Of a stretch of DNA of 64,000 bases, positions 10,679-23,075 are shown piece after piece (position 1 is the stretch's first letter; the number at the start of each line of letters is the position of its first letter). The translations under genes and the position numbers were made by a program. The notes under the pieces are model-generated. The model saw only the letters and a list, made by a program, of their open reading frames with translations, made no database searches and was not told the origin of the DNA. Source of the stretch: Sinotaia quadrata (taxonomy: Eukaryota; Mollusca; Gastropoda; Architaenioglossa; Viviparidae); NCBI GenBank assembly GCA_028829895.1, contig CM054178.1, positions 86,796,058-86,860,057 of the forward strand. The letters run 5' to 3'.

Positions 10679-13600
10679 ATGTCAATGCGACGGCCGTTCG
10701 ATCCTGTGGCACACGAGTTGGATCCCAATTTCCGACTCACGAAATATGCTGACCTAAAGGGATGAGGGTGTAAAGTCCCTCAAGAAGTTCTGCTCAAACT
10801 TCTTGAGGGACTTCAACAGGACAGCAATGCCCAGGACTCAGAACAGTCGCATTTTCAGTATATTTCAGCTGTGCCGCGTGTGGGTAAGTTAATTTTTCAG
10901 GAAAAAAATGCAAACTTCAGTTTGATACGTGTTATTTCCAAGAAACTCATTTCCAAAATATATTTCAAAGATTGTATACTTGTGTGTAATTATATATGAG
11001 CGTAGTAATCGTATCAGTAACTGCAGAGTATCGTAAAATAAATTAAAGGATGCGTTTTGCATAATATAATGTTATCTCTTTCATTTTTGCCTGTGCTTTA
11101 ATATGGAATCCATTTGAACCTCTTTTATTCAAGATGGTGGACATTTCACCACGCGCTAGTGCAAGCCGACGTCACGTGATATAAAATCGTACCTTTTCGT
11201 GCTTTTCCGTTATGTCGTCGGAAACTGTCGGGTGACTTTTCCCGATTTTGATGAAGACTAATTATAATTAAAAAATTATAATGAAAAATTAAACCTAAAG
11301 CTGAGTGTTCTGTCATAAATAAATAAATGAAACTTGTTTGAAGCATATTAAATTATTTTTTTAAAAATACATTACTTATTAAAAGTGATAACTTTTTGTT
11401 TTCATGTTGCATGAAATAATGAATAAAGTAGATAATACATCTGCAAATAAAATATTTTTTCCCTGAGGCAAATCTAATCTTTTGAGTGTCTGACCATAGC
11501 AACATATTTTAGTGGAGTTGTGAATTCCTAAGCACATCTGTTAAAGTATTATTAAGAAATTACTTGTCACTGTCAGGTTTTAATTGGTGAAGTGTTTGTG
11601 AACAGCAATGCAGTGCTGAAGTATTACTTGATTGTAAAAAAAACCAAAACGTACCAGATTTTAAAGCATTGTAATTTTTGTATATTGTGATGGAGGTTAG
11701 TCTGACTAAACAATATCCAGTCCTAATTTTGTTGCATGTGTAACAACTAACATGCTGTTTAAAAAATAATTTTCTATAGGCCCATTTAATTTATTATAAA
11801 AATAAAAACATATATAACTTTTTGCCAACCAAGTACAAAATACTTCTCATTTTGGTTTATTTCTTTGTCTGGTTATTTTTTAAATGATAAAACCTTACTT
11901 TATCAATGTTTGGTTGCCTCTTAAGTCAGTTTATATCAAACATTTAAAAAAAAAGAAAACTTGCATCTTTTGAAGTTTTGATATTACTAAAGACACTTTT
12001 AATATTTAGATGTCTGATAATAACTATATGTGAGAATATATCTGCTAAATTAAAAGAAGGCCAGACTGTCTTGAAGTACACCCCTATTAACAAAAGAAAA
12101 AACAAACCAGAGATGTTCAGTTGTTAAAAATGTTATCTGACTAATTTAACATTAAATACTAGATCTTACTTCTTAGTTATCTATTACTCTATTAACTGAC
12201 CTATTTCAGAAAGGATTGATTTCTTCAGCCAAGAATTGGTTATGTGGGATTCCTTGTGGCATGAGCAGTTATATCCTCCATGGTCTAACCAGTAATACTT
12301 TCTGTAACTGTATTTCATTATTTATACTATTACTAATAATTTTCATGTTTAGCTTTGCTAAGCCCTGTAACCTCCCACCCCATCCACCCCCCAAAAAAGG
12401 AAAAATATTATTTTACACTTAATCACCAACCGCATTTTTCATAGGTTTTCGTGTTTTTCTTTTAGTACAAAGTGGAAAAAATGTTAGGCTGGGTCAGGTA
12501 TCCATAAACTAATTTTCTCACAGACCTCAATATATCTAAATATGTTTTGTACTTGTTCATCAATATCTGTTACTGCATTCTCCTTTCCCTTGCTTAGCCA
12601 TCTTAATAATCAATCCATTCTGTGGCCCCCTCTTGTACAGGTCAGATAATTTAGATTTTACAATTACAGTTCTGCTTTTCATTGGATGGTGAAGTTTTCT
12701 GTGTAATATTCTAATTTTTAGATAATTTTAAACTTAGCAGTGATATCTTTTCCCTTGTATATGGGTAAAATTAGAAAGGAAGATATTATTTATCAAATTA
12801 TTATCTCAACCATTGATTGTGAGATCTACTATAATAATTGTTTATGGTTTGAATTTTAGCCAAGACAACTACAAGCTCTCTCTAGTTTTTTTTGTAAATT
12901 TTTGTCCGATCAAATTTCAATTGCATTGAACAGGTTTATAAATGCAGTACTATGTAAACATTTTGGTATTTTGACTATTGATCAAGAGTGGGGAAGAGGC
13001 ATTGCTTTATTTTTAATGTTCATTGAAGAACAGGAAAATGGTATTTTTTTTAATATTCATTGATAAAGAATAAGTATTGAGTACTGCTTTTATCCATTGA
13101 TGAAGAGTTGGTGTAGGGTGCTACTTTTACTAATAATAGTAATGGGAAAGGGTCTTGTAGGTTTACATTCTACAATACAAAAGATACTTTTTGTAGGAAT
13201 GCAATTTTTTTCACCTAACTTTTAAACAGACAACCAATCATCTTTACCATTTTCATTTTTTCTTTAACACTTTCAGTCAATCTTATATTTTAAAATTCAT
13301 ATTTAAATATGAACTTTAGTTAACCAGTGAAACAAAAGAGGGAAAATGTTTTGGTTTTAATGATTTAAATATTTGTTTTTTATTTGTTTTGTTTCTTTTT
13401 TGAACAGTTTTAGTATTCATATTGACTTTTATTTCAGGCATTGGCATGGACAGTTCTATCACCCCTCTTCGGCATGGCGGCCTCTCTTTGGTTCAGACTA
13501 CAGATTTTTTTTACCCTCTTGTGGATGACCCATACATGCAGGTATAGTTAAGGAAAAATAAAATAGAGAGTAGTTTTTCTCTAGAAATTCCAATTTACTG

Positions 13601-16600
13601 CTTTGTTTACTAATAAGTAATTCAAGGTAAGCATTCTACTATTTTTAGATTTCTACATAGGCTCCGCAGTGCATAGGAGGATATTATTGATTGATATTTT
13701 TTCAATTCATCATGAGATAATTATGAAGCTATTTCTTTTTTTTTGATAGGCCTTGGTAAAACTTTAACCAACTAGGTAATGGTGATTTGTTTCTCAATTT
13801 AATTTTTGTGGAGTTAAGGTTTCGGCCTTGAAGGTCATCAGTGCATACAAAGTTATTAATATTCATTTGATTGCACTTCACTTTAGTGAAACCATCAACT
13901 AGTTGAAGTAGGAAGTTTATCATTTTTGCTCTAACTTAGAACTTGCCTCAGTAATGATTTTTGACAGCTATCTTTTTTATGGGCACACACCATTTCCTCT
14001 TTAATAATAAAATGATGTTTTCAGGCATTTAAAAATTTTCAAAATTCAAATGTCTGCTTGTAGTTGTAAATGTTTCACCCAGCTTTGATCGTGCAGATAT
14101 AAAAATGTTAATAATTATAGTGTACTGTAGATTTGTAGCTTTTGTCCAGATTTCAAACAGTAAAATCATATGTTGTTATATTTTTCATTAACTGTTCTGT
14201 TTTCTGATACGAAAGTATTTTTAAATATACATACATTATTCTAATTTAGATCAAATCTTTAGCTGATTTAAAAAAAACATCCTTAGATAAAAATGTGCCT
14301 GTTAAGTAATGCTCTTTGTAAATCAATAGTACTGTAATAATTTGTAGATAATTTTTTAAAATATGCAAGGTGTGAGTTCTGATATAAAATTTTATATCTT
14401 ATAGAAGAAAAAGAGCATAGATTTACTGAGTGCATATAAACAAAAAATATAATCATTTGTAAACTGCTAAATGTGTTGGTAATTTAGAATTAATTTAAAT
14501 TTCTTAATAAATTATATTCCAATCGGAAATTCATTTATTTATATATTAAAGAGGATTATAAACTAGAAATCTTACTTTTTAGACAGACAGTCATTGAGAA
14601 GAGACGTTTCATCCTCATTTTAAAAAAATAAAATATTTTATGAGTAACAATAACCAAAATATATTGGTGACTTATCAGCAGACGGTCAAGTTTGTTTTTA
14701 TCATTTCTCTCTGTGCAAAATTTAACATATAAAGATACTCTTTCTTAATTGCCAGTTGGAAGAGAGTTTATGTTTCAGTAGTGACACTAACTATTGATGC
14801 TGAGACCAGTGTTAGGTATTACAGTTTTGCTTTTTAAATACAGCTTTAAAGTGTTCATTAAAATCTGTATCATCTTTCATTGATTTGTGAGCAAAACTTA
14901 ATAGATAGCATCTTTCCTTAGTAGTTAACTTAAAATCTATGCCATTGTAAATTGCAAGTTACATCATTGACTAGCATTCAAAGTACCAGCATTCATATTG
15001 TTTCTGTCATTGCTGGATTCAGCAAGCTTGACATTAGCCAAATTTTTAATGTGTCCGGTTTTAAAATATTGTTTAAAGCACCATTCATTCATATAATTCT
15101 TTGTAAAATCTGGATTGGTTTAAAATAATTGGTAAATGTGTCTATAGTCTAATTCTCTACATAAGAATCTGTGTATCACCTTCTGTCATCTGTTGATTAT
15201 TGTGGATTCATTTAACACTGTGATTTTTGCCTTCGAAACAAATCTGCAATTGCTTTGTGAATTTGTTCCTGACAAAGCCAGTTTGTCGCTGAAATTAATG
15301 ATGGTGACTATAATATTTAAAAATAATTAGATTTTGTTCAGTACTAGTCCTATTTCTTTGAATTAATTGTTAATCCCTTTTCTCTCCATGCCATTAACAT
15401 AGCTTCACTATGATTTTATTTCGCCACAACATCTGGCTACATTTCAGAAGGGTTGATCATCCTCACTGGAGGGTGTTAGATATTAGATTTTGTTAGATAC
15501 TTCATTAATTTCTGTTTTGTTTAGCTGTTTAGATTGTTGCTAAACATTGAGTATCTCAGGGCAAGATTGCATGTGCCAACGTCTTGAGTGACCTGTATGC
15601 AATGGGTGTGACTGACTGTGACAACATGTTGATGCTGGTGGCCTGTAGTAACAAGATGACTGAGAAAGAGAGAGATGTCATAATGCCTATCATCATGCGT
15701 GGATTCAAGGTGAGTATTAAATCTTTGTTTTTCCAACAAATGCAGAAACTAAAAATTAATCCATAAATGAAATGTCAAAACTGCAATCACATCATAATCT
15801 GATGTACAATTTGTGGGTGTGTATTAAAGGATATCACAAGTTATAGGGACTGGATTTGGGGTCATTTGGTGTTTGTTTTTTTTTGTGTACATTTTTTAAC
15901 AGTATTCAGTTTATAAAATTATTCATTATTTTGTCATAAAGATGTCGTTTTTATGTAATAAAAGTGTCTCTGTTTCACTAACCATCATGCTTTTGGAGTG
16001 TTTTGTTTCAAATACTGTGTGAAATTGCCAATTTTCATGCTCTAGAAACGCCTTTCTTCGGAACTAACTGCCATGATTTATATACTGGGAAATCCTCATT
16101 ACCTTCCCTGCCTTTGTTCAGTTTTTTAAGTACAGAAAAATGTGCCAGTAACGTAAGACACTTTTTAACAGGAATAGTATATCTGATTGCACAAAACTTG
16201 TCATATGACTACAGTTGCTCTGCAATGGCAAATGCATAATTTATTTAATTTGATCACTCAAGCTGAAAAGATTGTTGGTGAAAAAAGAAAATCTATGCTT
16301 CAGTCAGCTTCTAATTGTAAGCAATCAAGAAAAAAGTAGCAAAGTTATTTTAAAGATTTGTCTGCTAGGCGAAAAGATTTTCAATCTTTTTCAGGGACTG
16401 GGTGTTCCAAATTACCTTTAAAGTTTACCAGTCATTGATGGCTTGAAAATGTGCTGCTAGTTGAACCAGCAACTGAAATTTGGGACAGCATGGTTAAGTT
16501 TGTAAAGGCTACAGAAGAAAAGCTAGTCAGCAGGCCAGCTTGCAAGTCTTTTGATGTTGTACAAACTGTGCATGATAAGTTGATGATGGTGAAATTTAAT

Positions 16601-19600
16601 TTCTTTAAATGCATTGCTTGTCTTATGCTTCAGATAGGAATCTTTCTACTTTTGATCTTCATCATGGCATCACAAGCTTTGTCATGCAAAGCAAAATTCA
16701 AAAGTATTGTCTGTGCTTCATAATGCAAACAAAATAAAAGATTTTTACACTGAAGATGTCATTCAACAATATAATTTTTTTTATTGATCATTTTATTCCT
16801 ACATTGGATCACAGAATTTTGATGTGTGATCTGGGAGAGTTGATGAGTTTTTTTAATGTCTTTTCATGGTGGACAAATTTTTCACCTATATAGAGCTTTG
16901 GATGTCATGAAGCTTTAAATTGTTTTGTCTCACAGGCAAGCCTCTATGGAAAAAGGATTATCTGTTAATAAATAAGTAGAGGTAGAGAATATTGCAACAC
17001 AAACAATAATGGCTGAGAGAATTATTTGTGACCATGTGAGGAATATTGAGGGGGGGCTGAATAATGTGACAATTTCAAAAGAACTTCTTGTGTCTGCTTC
17101 ACAAGCACACAGTTGGTACAACTATTTTCTTGGAAAGTGAGAAAGCCTACATGTTTGAACAAGAAAGTAAGAAAAGAAAATCTGATGTACTACAAGTAAC
17201 TGAGGAGTTTAAGCATAATCAAAAAAAGGGCAAAAATTGACTATGAACAGTTGACCAAATCAACCGATGAGTATGCTGAAAAAAGCTGAGGCTACTGGGA
17301 CTTTTATTGTAAAATCAAATTTCCAAAGAAAAGATCTGCAGCATAAATTGGATTAGAGGCTTGCATTATTAAAGCAGTAACCACTTGTTGAAAATATTAA
17401 TATATTAGCTGTTGTAATTATTTTACCAAATTTGTTTATGTTATTTGATGAACTTTGTCATAATTTATGATGTACCATATTATCTAAAGGCTGAATGACT
17501 GAAGTAACTGCCACATAAAATATTCACATAATTAAGTTCTTTCAGGTTTATTATAACAAATTTTGTTTTTTCGAACTTTAAGTTTATTGCATACACTAGT
17601 GGTCCTTGAATTTTAAAATAGGCTCTTGAAAAGTCCTTAAATTTTTTTTCAAAGATCGCCTATGAACCCTGTGCAAGGCAGAAGAGACAAAGTTGGACCC
17701 CCTGCTGAGTGATATTTAAATTTCACATACTGCTTCTAGTTTGCACTTCAGTCAGTTTCTAGTGACAGATTTCTCAGAGAAAAAAACGGCACATTCCAAG
17801 TGAATTGTCTGCTTTCTGAGAAAGAAAGTGGGAGTGCCATGTATAGCTAAGTTGAAAATCATAGTTGTAATTGGTTTAGAATTACATTAATAGATGTTTG
17901 AACTCTTGTTCTTGTTTTTTAATTGTAGCATTGTATCAGATTTTAGAAACAAGGTTTCACCAAAAACTAGCAGTCAGAATTGAATGAAACTTTGCACATT
18001 TATTATTCATTATAGACAGTGGAAATTTAGATTTGTTAAGTAGTTTGTATTCTCTTTGACTTCTTTGCCCCCCAAAATATAATAAAAAAAGTAAAATAGA
18101 TAAAAAGAAAATCTTTTGTCACAATGTAGATACAGTCTATATGTGCACTAGTGTAAAGGGAAAAACATGCAATTTTTGAGGACACTTGAGATTATTTTTG
18201 AGAAATCCAACATTGTGTTTTTTCCCCTTAGTAGTGGATGGTTATAAAACAAAATTTATGGTTATTTTAACTTCACAGAGCAAAGAGTGACAAATTAGTA
18301 CAACAGAAACTTAAAAAAATTATGCAAGAAATTGTTTTTATTGCTACACATTACCTTTAGGAGAAAAAAATCATAGCTTGTAAAGCACATTTTGGAGATA
18401 TAGTTTTCTGCCTTCATAATAAAACTATGCATATTTTAGAATGACTTTCTATGTAATTTATTGAAAAATTGTGCTTTTTGCTTTGTCAACCAAAACTAGA
18501 CTTTAGTGTGAATAATTAATTATTGGTATGGGTCTATTGCATTAATTAGAATTGAAAAAATTAAAGGTAAATTGGAAATAAAATGGTTTAATATTTTTGG
18601 AAGTATCAAATAATTCATACAGTATTTTTGAAAAATAAGGCAGTTACGATCTCGAGAAATGGACTTAATGCACAAGTGTGGGTGTGTTGATTTTCAGGAT
18701 TGTGCAGAAGAAGCAGGCACGCAAGTGACTGGAGGACAGACAGTCATTAATCCTTGGCTTACCATTGGTGGTGTTGCAACGTCAGTGTGTCAGCCTAATG
18801 AGTATATCATGTAAGTTTGACAATTTTTACTCTTAAAATTTGTTATATGTATCATATTCAGGCAGTCTTCACCCCATTTTTAATTTTGCCCGATTGTGTT
18901 GCATGAATTCAAAAGCTTAACTCTCTGGATGTAGGGGTTAAATTGAAATTTTTGGGGATTTGGGTGCAATAATTTTTCTCTCTTAACCTCAGTTTAAAGA
19001 AAAAAATGCACTCAATCTCTTTGTTTATAGTAGGTAACAGCAGTATCCTTAGCTAGCAGCCAGAGAGCCATTACAAAAAATTTTAAAAAAAACAACAAAC
19101 AAATTTGAATCAGTTTGTTCTTGATGAACTATTTAAAAGAAATATATGCAGATATATTGTTTATGTTTGTTTGGTGTAGCCATCTGTCTTTTTTTAAAAA
19201 AGAAAAATTAAAATCTGTTTCAAACAAGATAACATTTTTGGTTTTGCTCTTGCTTCCTTGTAAATGGTGGGTGGCTGGGAGTTGTAGAGTTACTATCAGT
19301 ACTCAGCAGTGGAAAAAAAGAATGGTACCTCTTCTAATGAAGCAGAATTTTATGGTAACCAGTGAATGTCGTATTTTAACAAAATGCTTTGTTTTCAAAA
19401 AAACATACATTTCGTACTATTTCAATAGAATAAAAATAACAGGTTTTATTCAGAATTCATGTATGTATGACACTTTAGTGTTTATTTAGTGTTTCACAGC
19501 ATTGACCAATGAGAACTAGGTTCTCTTTGTAGAAAACATCATTGGCAGATTGCTGTATATGGTTTGATGTTATAGTTTTTTTTAAAAAAGTGATTACAGT

Positions 19601-22000
19601 GGAATGTCATTATCCAAACTCATTTATCTGAACTACTGCTGCTTCTTGACTTTGATGCATCGTCTGTTGCACTGCTGTTTAAGTACAAAATATAGTGATT
19701 TATAGTTGAAAGTTAAAAATAAACATATTTCTTCAAAAAGATTTATTTACAAACCATATCTTTAATCAGTTATATATTATTTATATAATACTTAATGTCT
19801 CATAATGACCTTGCATTGAATAATTTAATTGTAGATCTAATGACACTTTTTTTTTTGTTTGTTATAAACTGGGTATTCTCCATGTATGTTTTTATCTGAA
19901 CTATATGATTAACCGAACCTACCTTGGTAGTACAATATTAATATCCCTAGATCTTGGAAACTAATCACGATGGAAGTTAAAGGTCTTCCTAATTTAACGG
20001 GCTCTTTAAAATAAACATGCTTAATTTATACCATTATTATTAAAACAAAAATTTTCACTGCCAGTTTATCTGCTTATCTTGCATGATTGTCCTTTACAAA
20101 AAAGATTAAGTGTTTATAAAATGCAAACAAGTACCATAATCAAATTTTTTAAATAAATACTTTAAATTTAATCAACAATTTTTCTATTAGACTTTAATTA
20201 TTTTTAATGTATTGGCATTATTATTATTATGGTTTATTAATTTTCCAGAAATATTTTTTTTTTATTCTGCCCTGTATATAGGCCTGACAATGCTGTTGTG
20301 GGTGATGTTTTAGTGATGACAAAACCCTTGGGTACTCAAGTTGCAGTGAATGCATACCAATGGCTGGACCAGCCAGAGAGATGGAATCGTATAAAGCTTG
20401 TAGTCAGTGAAGATGATGTTCGAAAGGCATATCAACGTGCTATGTTCTCCATGGCTCGATTAAATCGTATAGGTTGGTAACTGTTGCATTGGATAGCAGA
20501 TTGGTTCCTGTTTGCTTAGCTAATGGAAGCTTAAGAATATAGGACTTTCTCTCTTGGAATTGTATATTCAAAATATATTTATATTGTATATTCAGTATAT
20601 ATATATATATATTGAATATAAGTCTTGAAGTCTTTTTTTTTAAGTAAATTTTTGGGAAGTAACAATTTTTTCTAACTAAAATAAGAAGCAACATACAAAT
20701 GATATTATAAAATATCAGTGTTAATGATATTTGGGTTTACATCTAGCTAGGTCATATTCTTTCAACTGTAAATTTATACAAGAAAAGAATATTGGGAAAC
20801 ATTGAACACATGGTCTAAGCACTGGCTTAACATATGGAAAGTAGGGTTTCAAGCCCCTACTGTAACCAGGACCTTTGGAGTTTTCTAATTGCTGTGTCTA
20901 TTATTGCCTTAAGCTTTGAATATTTTAAATCATAAAACACTCACATCATTGTTAGAAACACTATGAAAATCTCCATTATTATGTTATTTTTTTTATTTTA
21001 AAGTTTTATAAAATGTCTTATGCAGTAAGGCCTATATTGCAGTGATTGATAAATGTTTTACTTTAGCACATTTCAGATTAGTCAATAAGTCTAAGAAAGG
21101 AAACACATTTGCAAGACCAAGATTGGGGTCCTTTTATAAAGTCTATATTAAATTATCGTGAAGGTTTTGTCATTTTGATATATTTCTGTTAGAACCAACC
21201 ACTGTAACAAAGTGTTAAATGACAGTTGTTTTCAACAGTATTTTGGCATATGATAGATAAACACTTCAACAAAATATATTATGTCGTGTTCTTTAACTTA
21301 AGTCATCCCATAACAAGTATTCATAAACCAAGAAAAATTCAATAATGACCCCTGCCCCCCCCCCCCCCACTTAAAATTTTTTAAAATTTTGTTGGTTCCA
21401 TTAACAGAATACTTCTGTATTGTGCTTTCACTGTTACTATTTTTTCATTGACTTTTTAGCTGCACGGCTCATGCATAAATACAATGCCCACGGAGCAACC
21501 GATGTAACTGGTTTTGGACTTTTGGGTCATGCCAATAACTTAGCACGCATTCAGAAAAACGAGGTTGGCTTTGTCATTCATAACTTACCCATTATTGCCA
21601 AAATGGCTGCTATCAGTAAGGCATGTGGGAACATGTTTGGCCTCTTGCAGGGACACTCAGCCGAGACTTCTGGTATGGATTCCATTGTTATTTTTTAAAA
21701 TTTTAATTATCTACTACTTTTCACATCAAGCATGTTTTTCTTTTAGTCTACATTGATCTTGCCATTCATTCATCAATATTTTTTGTAGACATGGACATTT
21801 GATTTATTGGTGCAGGTGGGCTTCTAATAGCCTTGCCCCGTGAACAAGCGGCAGCATTCTGCAAAGACATTGAAAAACAGGAAGGATATCAGTCCTGGAT
21901 TATTGGCATTGTTGAGAAGGGAAGCCGTACTGCACGTATCATCGACAAACCACGTGTGATTGAGGTCCCTGCCAAAGATCGTGAAGGAGAGTTGTGGTAG
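10679..22000 (+). CDS. SEPHS2: Selenophosphate synthetase, selenocysteine-containing (SPS2 type)
   Basis: Selenophosphate synthetase (SelD/SPS) makes monoselenophosphate from selenide and ATP, the selenium donor for selenocysteine synthesis. Seven coding exons join in frame: 10679-10883, 13438-13541, 15560-15709, 18698-18810, 20282-20472, 21460-21672 and 21816-22000 (TAG). The product is 386 residues, close to the usual animal length of about 390. An in-frame UGA at codon 29 sits in the motif LKG-U-GCK, exactly where family members carry Sec, Cys, Thr or Arg, three residues before the conserved Lys32. Later motifs are [71 protein letters not shown] and GIVEKG. The start follows an acceptor and matches the family N-terminus. 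The exon 5 donor (G|GTTGGT) is weak but is the only one that keeps frame. Intron 3 holds a decayed transposon gene. SPS2 rather than an SPS1 UGA-readthrough form is inferred from the recoding signals. Confidence 0.93.
10763..10765 (+). other. SEPHS2: In-frame UGA, predicted selenocysteine codon (residue 29)
   Basis: The codons read cta aag gga TGA ggg tgt aaa, and the frame stays conserved on both sides of the UGA. The position is the family's catalytic Sec/Cys site, corresponding to Cys17 of E. coli SelD with Lys three residues on. It lies inside a fully conserved exon, so it is not a decay mutation. Whether Sec or another amino acid is inserted cannot be seen from sequence alone. Confidence 0.9.
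10773..10813 (+). promoter_or_regulatory. Perfect 17-bp stem-loop after the UGA (selenocysteine redefinition element)
   Basis: Arm 10773-10789 is perfectly complementary to arm 10797-10813, with the 7-nt loop ctgctca between them. The 5' arm begins 7 nt after the UGA, the spacing expected of stem-loops that promote UGA redefinition, known in SELENON and reported in SPS genes. Both arms are coding (K-V-P-Q-E-V and K-L-L-E-G-L), so the sequence is under double constraint. A perfect 17-bp stem in an ordinary coding exon is very unlikely by chance. It should pause or bias the ribosome to favour recoding. Confidence 0.88.
15985..17350 (+). pseudogene. Decayed transposon-associated ORF in SPS intron 3
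   Basis: Broken plus-strand frames carry recognisable protein pieces in order. One is a segment with [16 protein letters not shown], then a [11 protein letters not shown] piece, at about 16450-16620. Another has [10 protein letters not shown] followed by a stop, then [14 protein letters not shown] and [13 protein letters not shown], at about 16930-17110. This C-terminal pattern (a V/MERGFSxNK motif, then RLICDHV and a TKELL helix) recalls a multicopy family in aquatic invertebrate genomes that is linked to mobile elements. I cannot name the transposase superfamily. Several stops and frameshifts show the copy is dead. It is in the sense orientation within the intron. Confidence 0.55.
19490..20280. 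other. SPS intron 4, AT-rich, with a possible Tigger/pogo-like remnant
   Basis: Most of the intron is featureless AT-rich sequence. The word acagtggaatgtcattatccaaa near 19598 resembles a degenerate Tigger/pogo-type terminal sequence, and ttaaccgaacctacc occurs about 300 bases on. No matching opposite terminus was found, so this is only a weak hint. Confidence 0.15.
21354..21372. repeat. Poly-C tract in SPS intron 5
   Basis: An almost uninterrupted run of C (cctgcccccc continuing through the line break to cccac) lies about 90 bases before the exon 6 acceptor. It is a simple homopolymer and a likely assembly-error hotspot. Confidence 0.8.
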
Positions 22001-22920
22001 CACTAGATTTTTGTTTTAAATTCCGCCCTGGCGCTTGTGCTATTTCTTTTCTAATTTTTGGCTGGCTATAAAACAAAAACCCAACCCAGTAACAAAATAT
22101 TTTTTAAAATGTAACTAAAAGTATCTATGGTTGCATGCAATTTGGAGAAAAGACATTCTTTGATGCTTAGAGAACTAAATAAGTGCAAACTCAGAAGCCA
22201 TATGCTAAAATTTTAAATACTTTTTTTTAAGAAAAAATATTGGGTGACATTATTTTTTAAAAGAATTCAACCAATACTGTCTCCTCTTCATTGCTACTGA
22301 AAGTGCCATTGGTACCAGATTAATCTACAGTTCTTTCAGCATTGTTTGGAGGCCTTCTTGAACAGATATAATTGTCAGGAAGATTGTTGGAACTGCCTAT
22401 CAAGAGTTGGTGACCTTTCTTTCATTCTGGCAGTTTTGTAAAAAGCAAACTGGTTAAATATTTTCACAAGTTGCTGTGTGTGTGATAGTTGCATTCCACC
22501 TGAACGTGGTTGAAAAATGTAACATTTTGGTGAGATGATGCAACAGACAAGGAATAATATGCATTGGTAAAACTATATATTTACATCAGTAGGCCAAAAA
22601 TGCTTTCATTTATTTGTTCAATTTTTCATTCCACAATTGAATCATTCATGTTCACTGATCACCATACTGCGTCCATGTTTCTGTCCTTTTGTTGTTATTA
22701 TTTTTTGTATTACTAAAGCAAATTTTTATAAGTTTTTAAAAAGGAATTGATTTTCTCATGTTTACATCATCACTTTCTCATGGGACCATTTCATCATTTA
22801 TGAATCTCTATTTCTGGGCTGGTTGCAAAAGTGTGCCAAGCACATCTTTGAATGAGCGTCTTGGTGTGTTTCCACACTTGCAACTGCCTGAGCAAGTTAG
22901 GTGCATTTGGAGTCAAAGAC

Positions 22921-23000
22921 TTTCAGTTTCTCTTTATGATGTGGGTCTGGGCACATGCCTTGGCAGAACCAGTTCTGCAGATGTCTTAGAGAATCTGAAG
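22921..23000 (+). promoter_or_regulatory. Probable SECIS element with an atypical apical loop
   Basis: The fold has SECIS architecture. Helix I pairs 22921-22926 with 22995-23000 and 22928-22933 with 22988-22993, around a single mismatch. An internal loop follows. The core pairs ATGA (22936-22939) with GAT (22980-22982), which gives the U-U, G-A, A-G quartet. Helix II pairs 22940-22950 with 22969-22979: 11 positions with one U-U mismatch and some G-U pairs. The apical loop (22951-22968) can form a short TGC/GCA mini-stem as in type 2 SECIS. The usual AA on its 5' side is missing, replaced by gcaca. Position, about 920 nt after the stop and 70 nt before the poly(A) signal, fits. Architecture is seen directly; function is inferred. 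Confidence 0.68.
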
Positions 23001-23069
23001 CTTTAGGTGACTTACCTGCCCCTTTCTGCTGTTTTCTATTCATTTCTAGATCACGCAGTTTTTGGGGTC

Positions 23070-23075
23070 AATAAA
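23070..23075 (+). terminator. AATAAA polyadenylation signal of the SPS gene
   Basis: A canonical hexamer is followed about 18 nt later by the GU-rich run aatgtgtgttgg. It is the first good pairing of hexamer and downstream element after the SECIS-like fold. Confidence 0.6.

Noticed and set aside
10763..10765. UGA as a true stop, making the SPS gene a pseudogene
   Set aside because: It falls exactly at the Sec position, all seven exons keep frame and motifs, and recoding structures are present. A pseudogene would show scattered defects.
15521..15739. Minus-strand frame overlapping SPS exon 3
   Set aside because: Shadow of a conserved exon on the opposite strand.
22141..22560. Other NTGA..AA combinations in the 3'UTR as the SECIS
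   Set aside because: None could be folded by eye into helix I, quartet and helix II together. The candidate at 22921-23000 is clearly better despite its loop.
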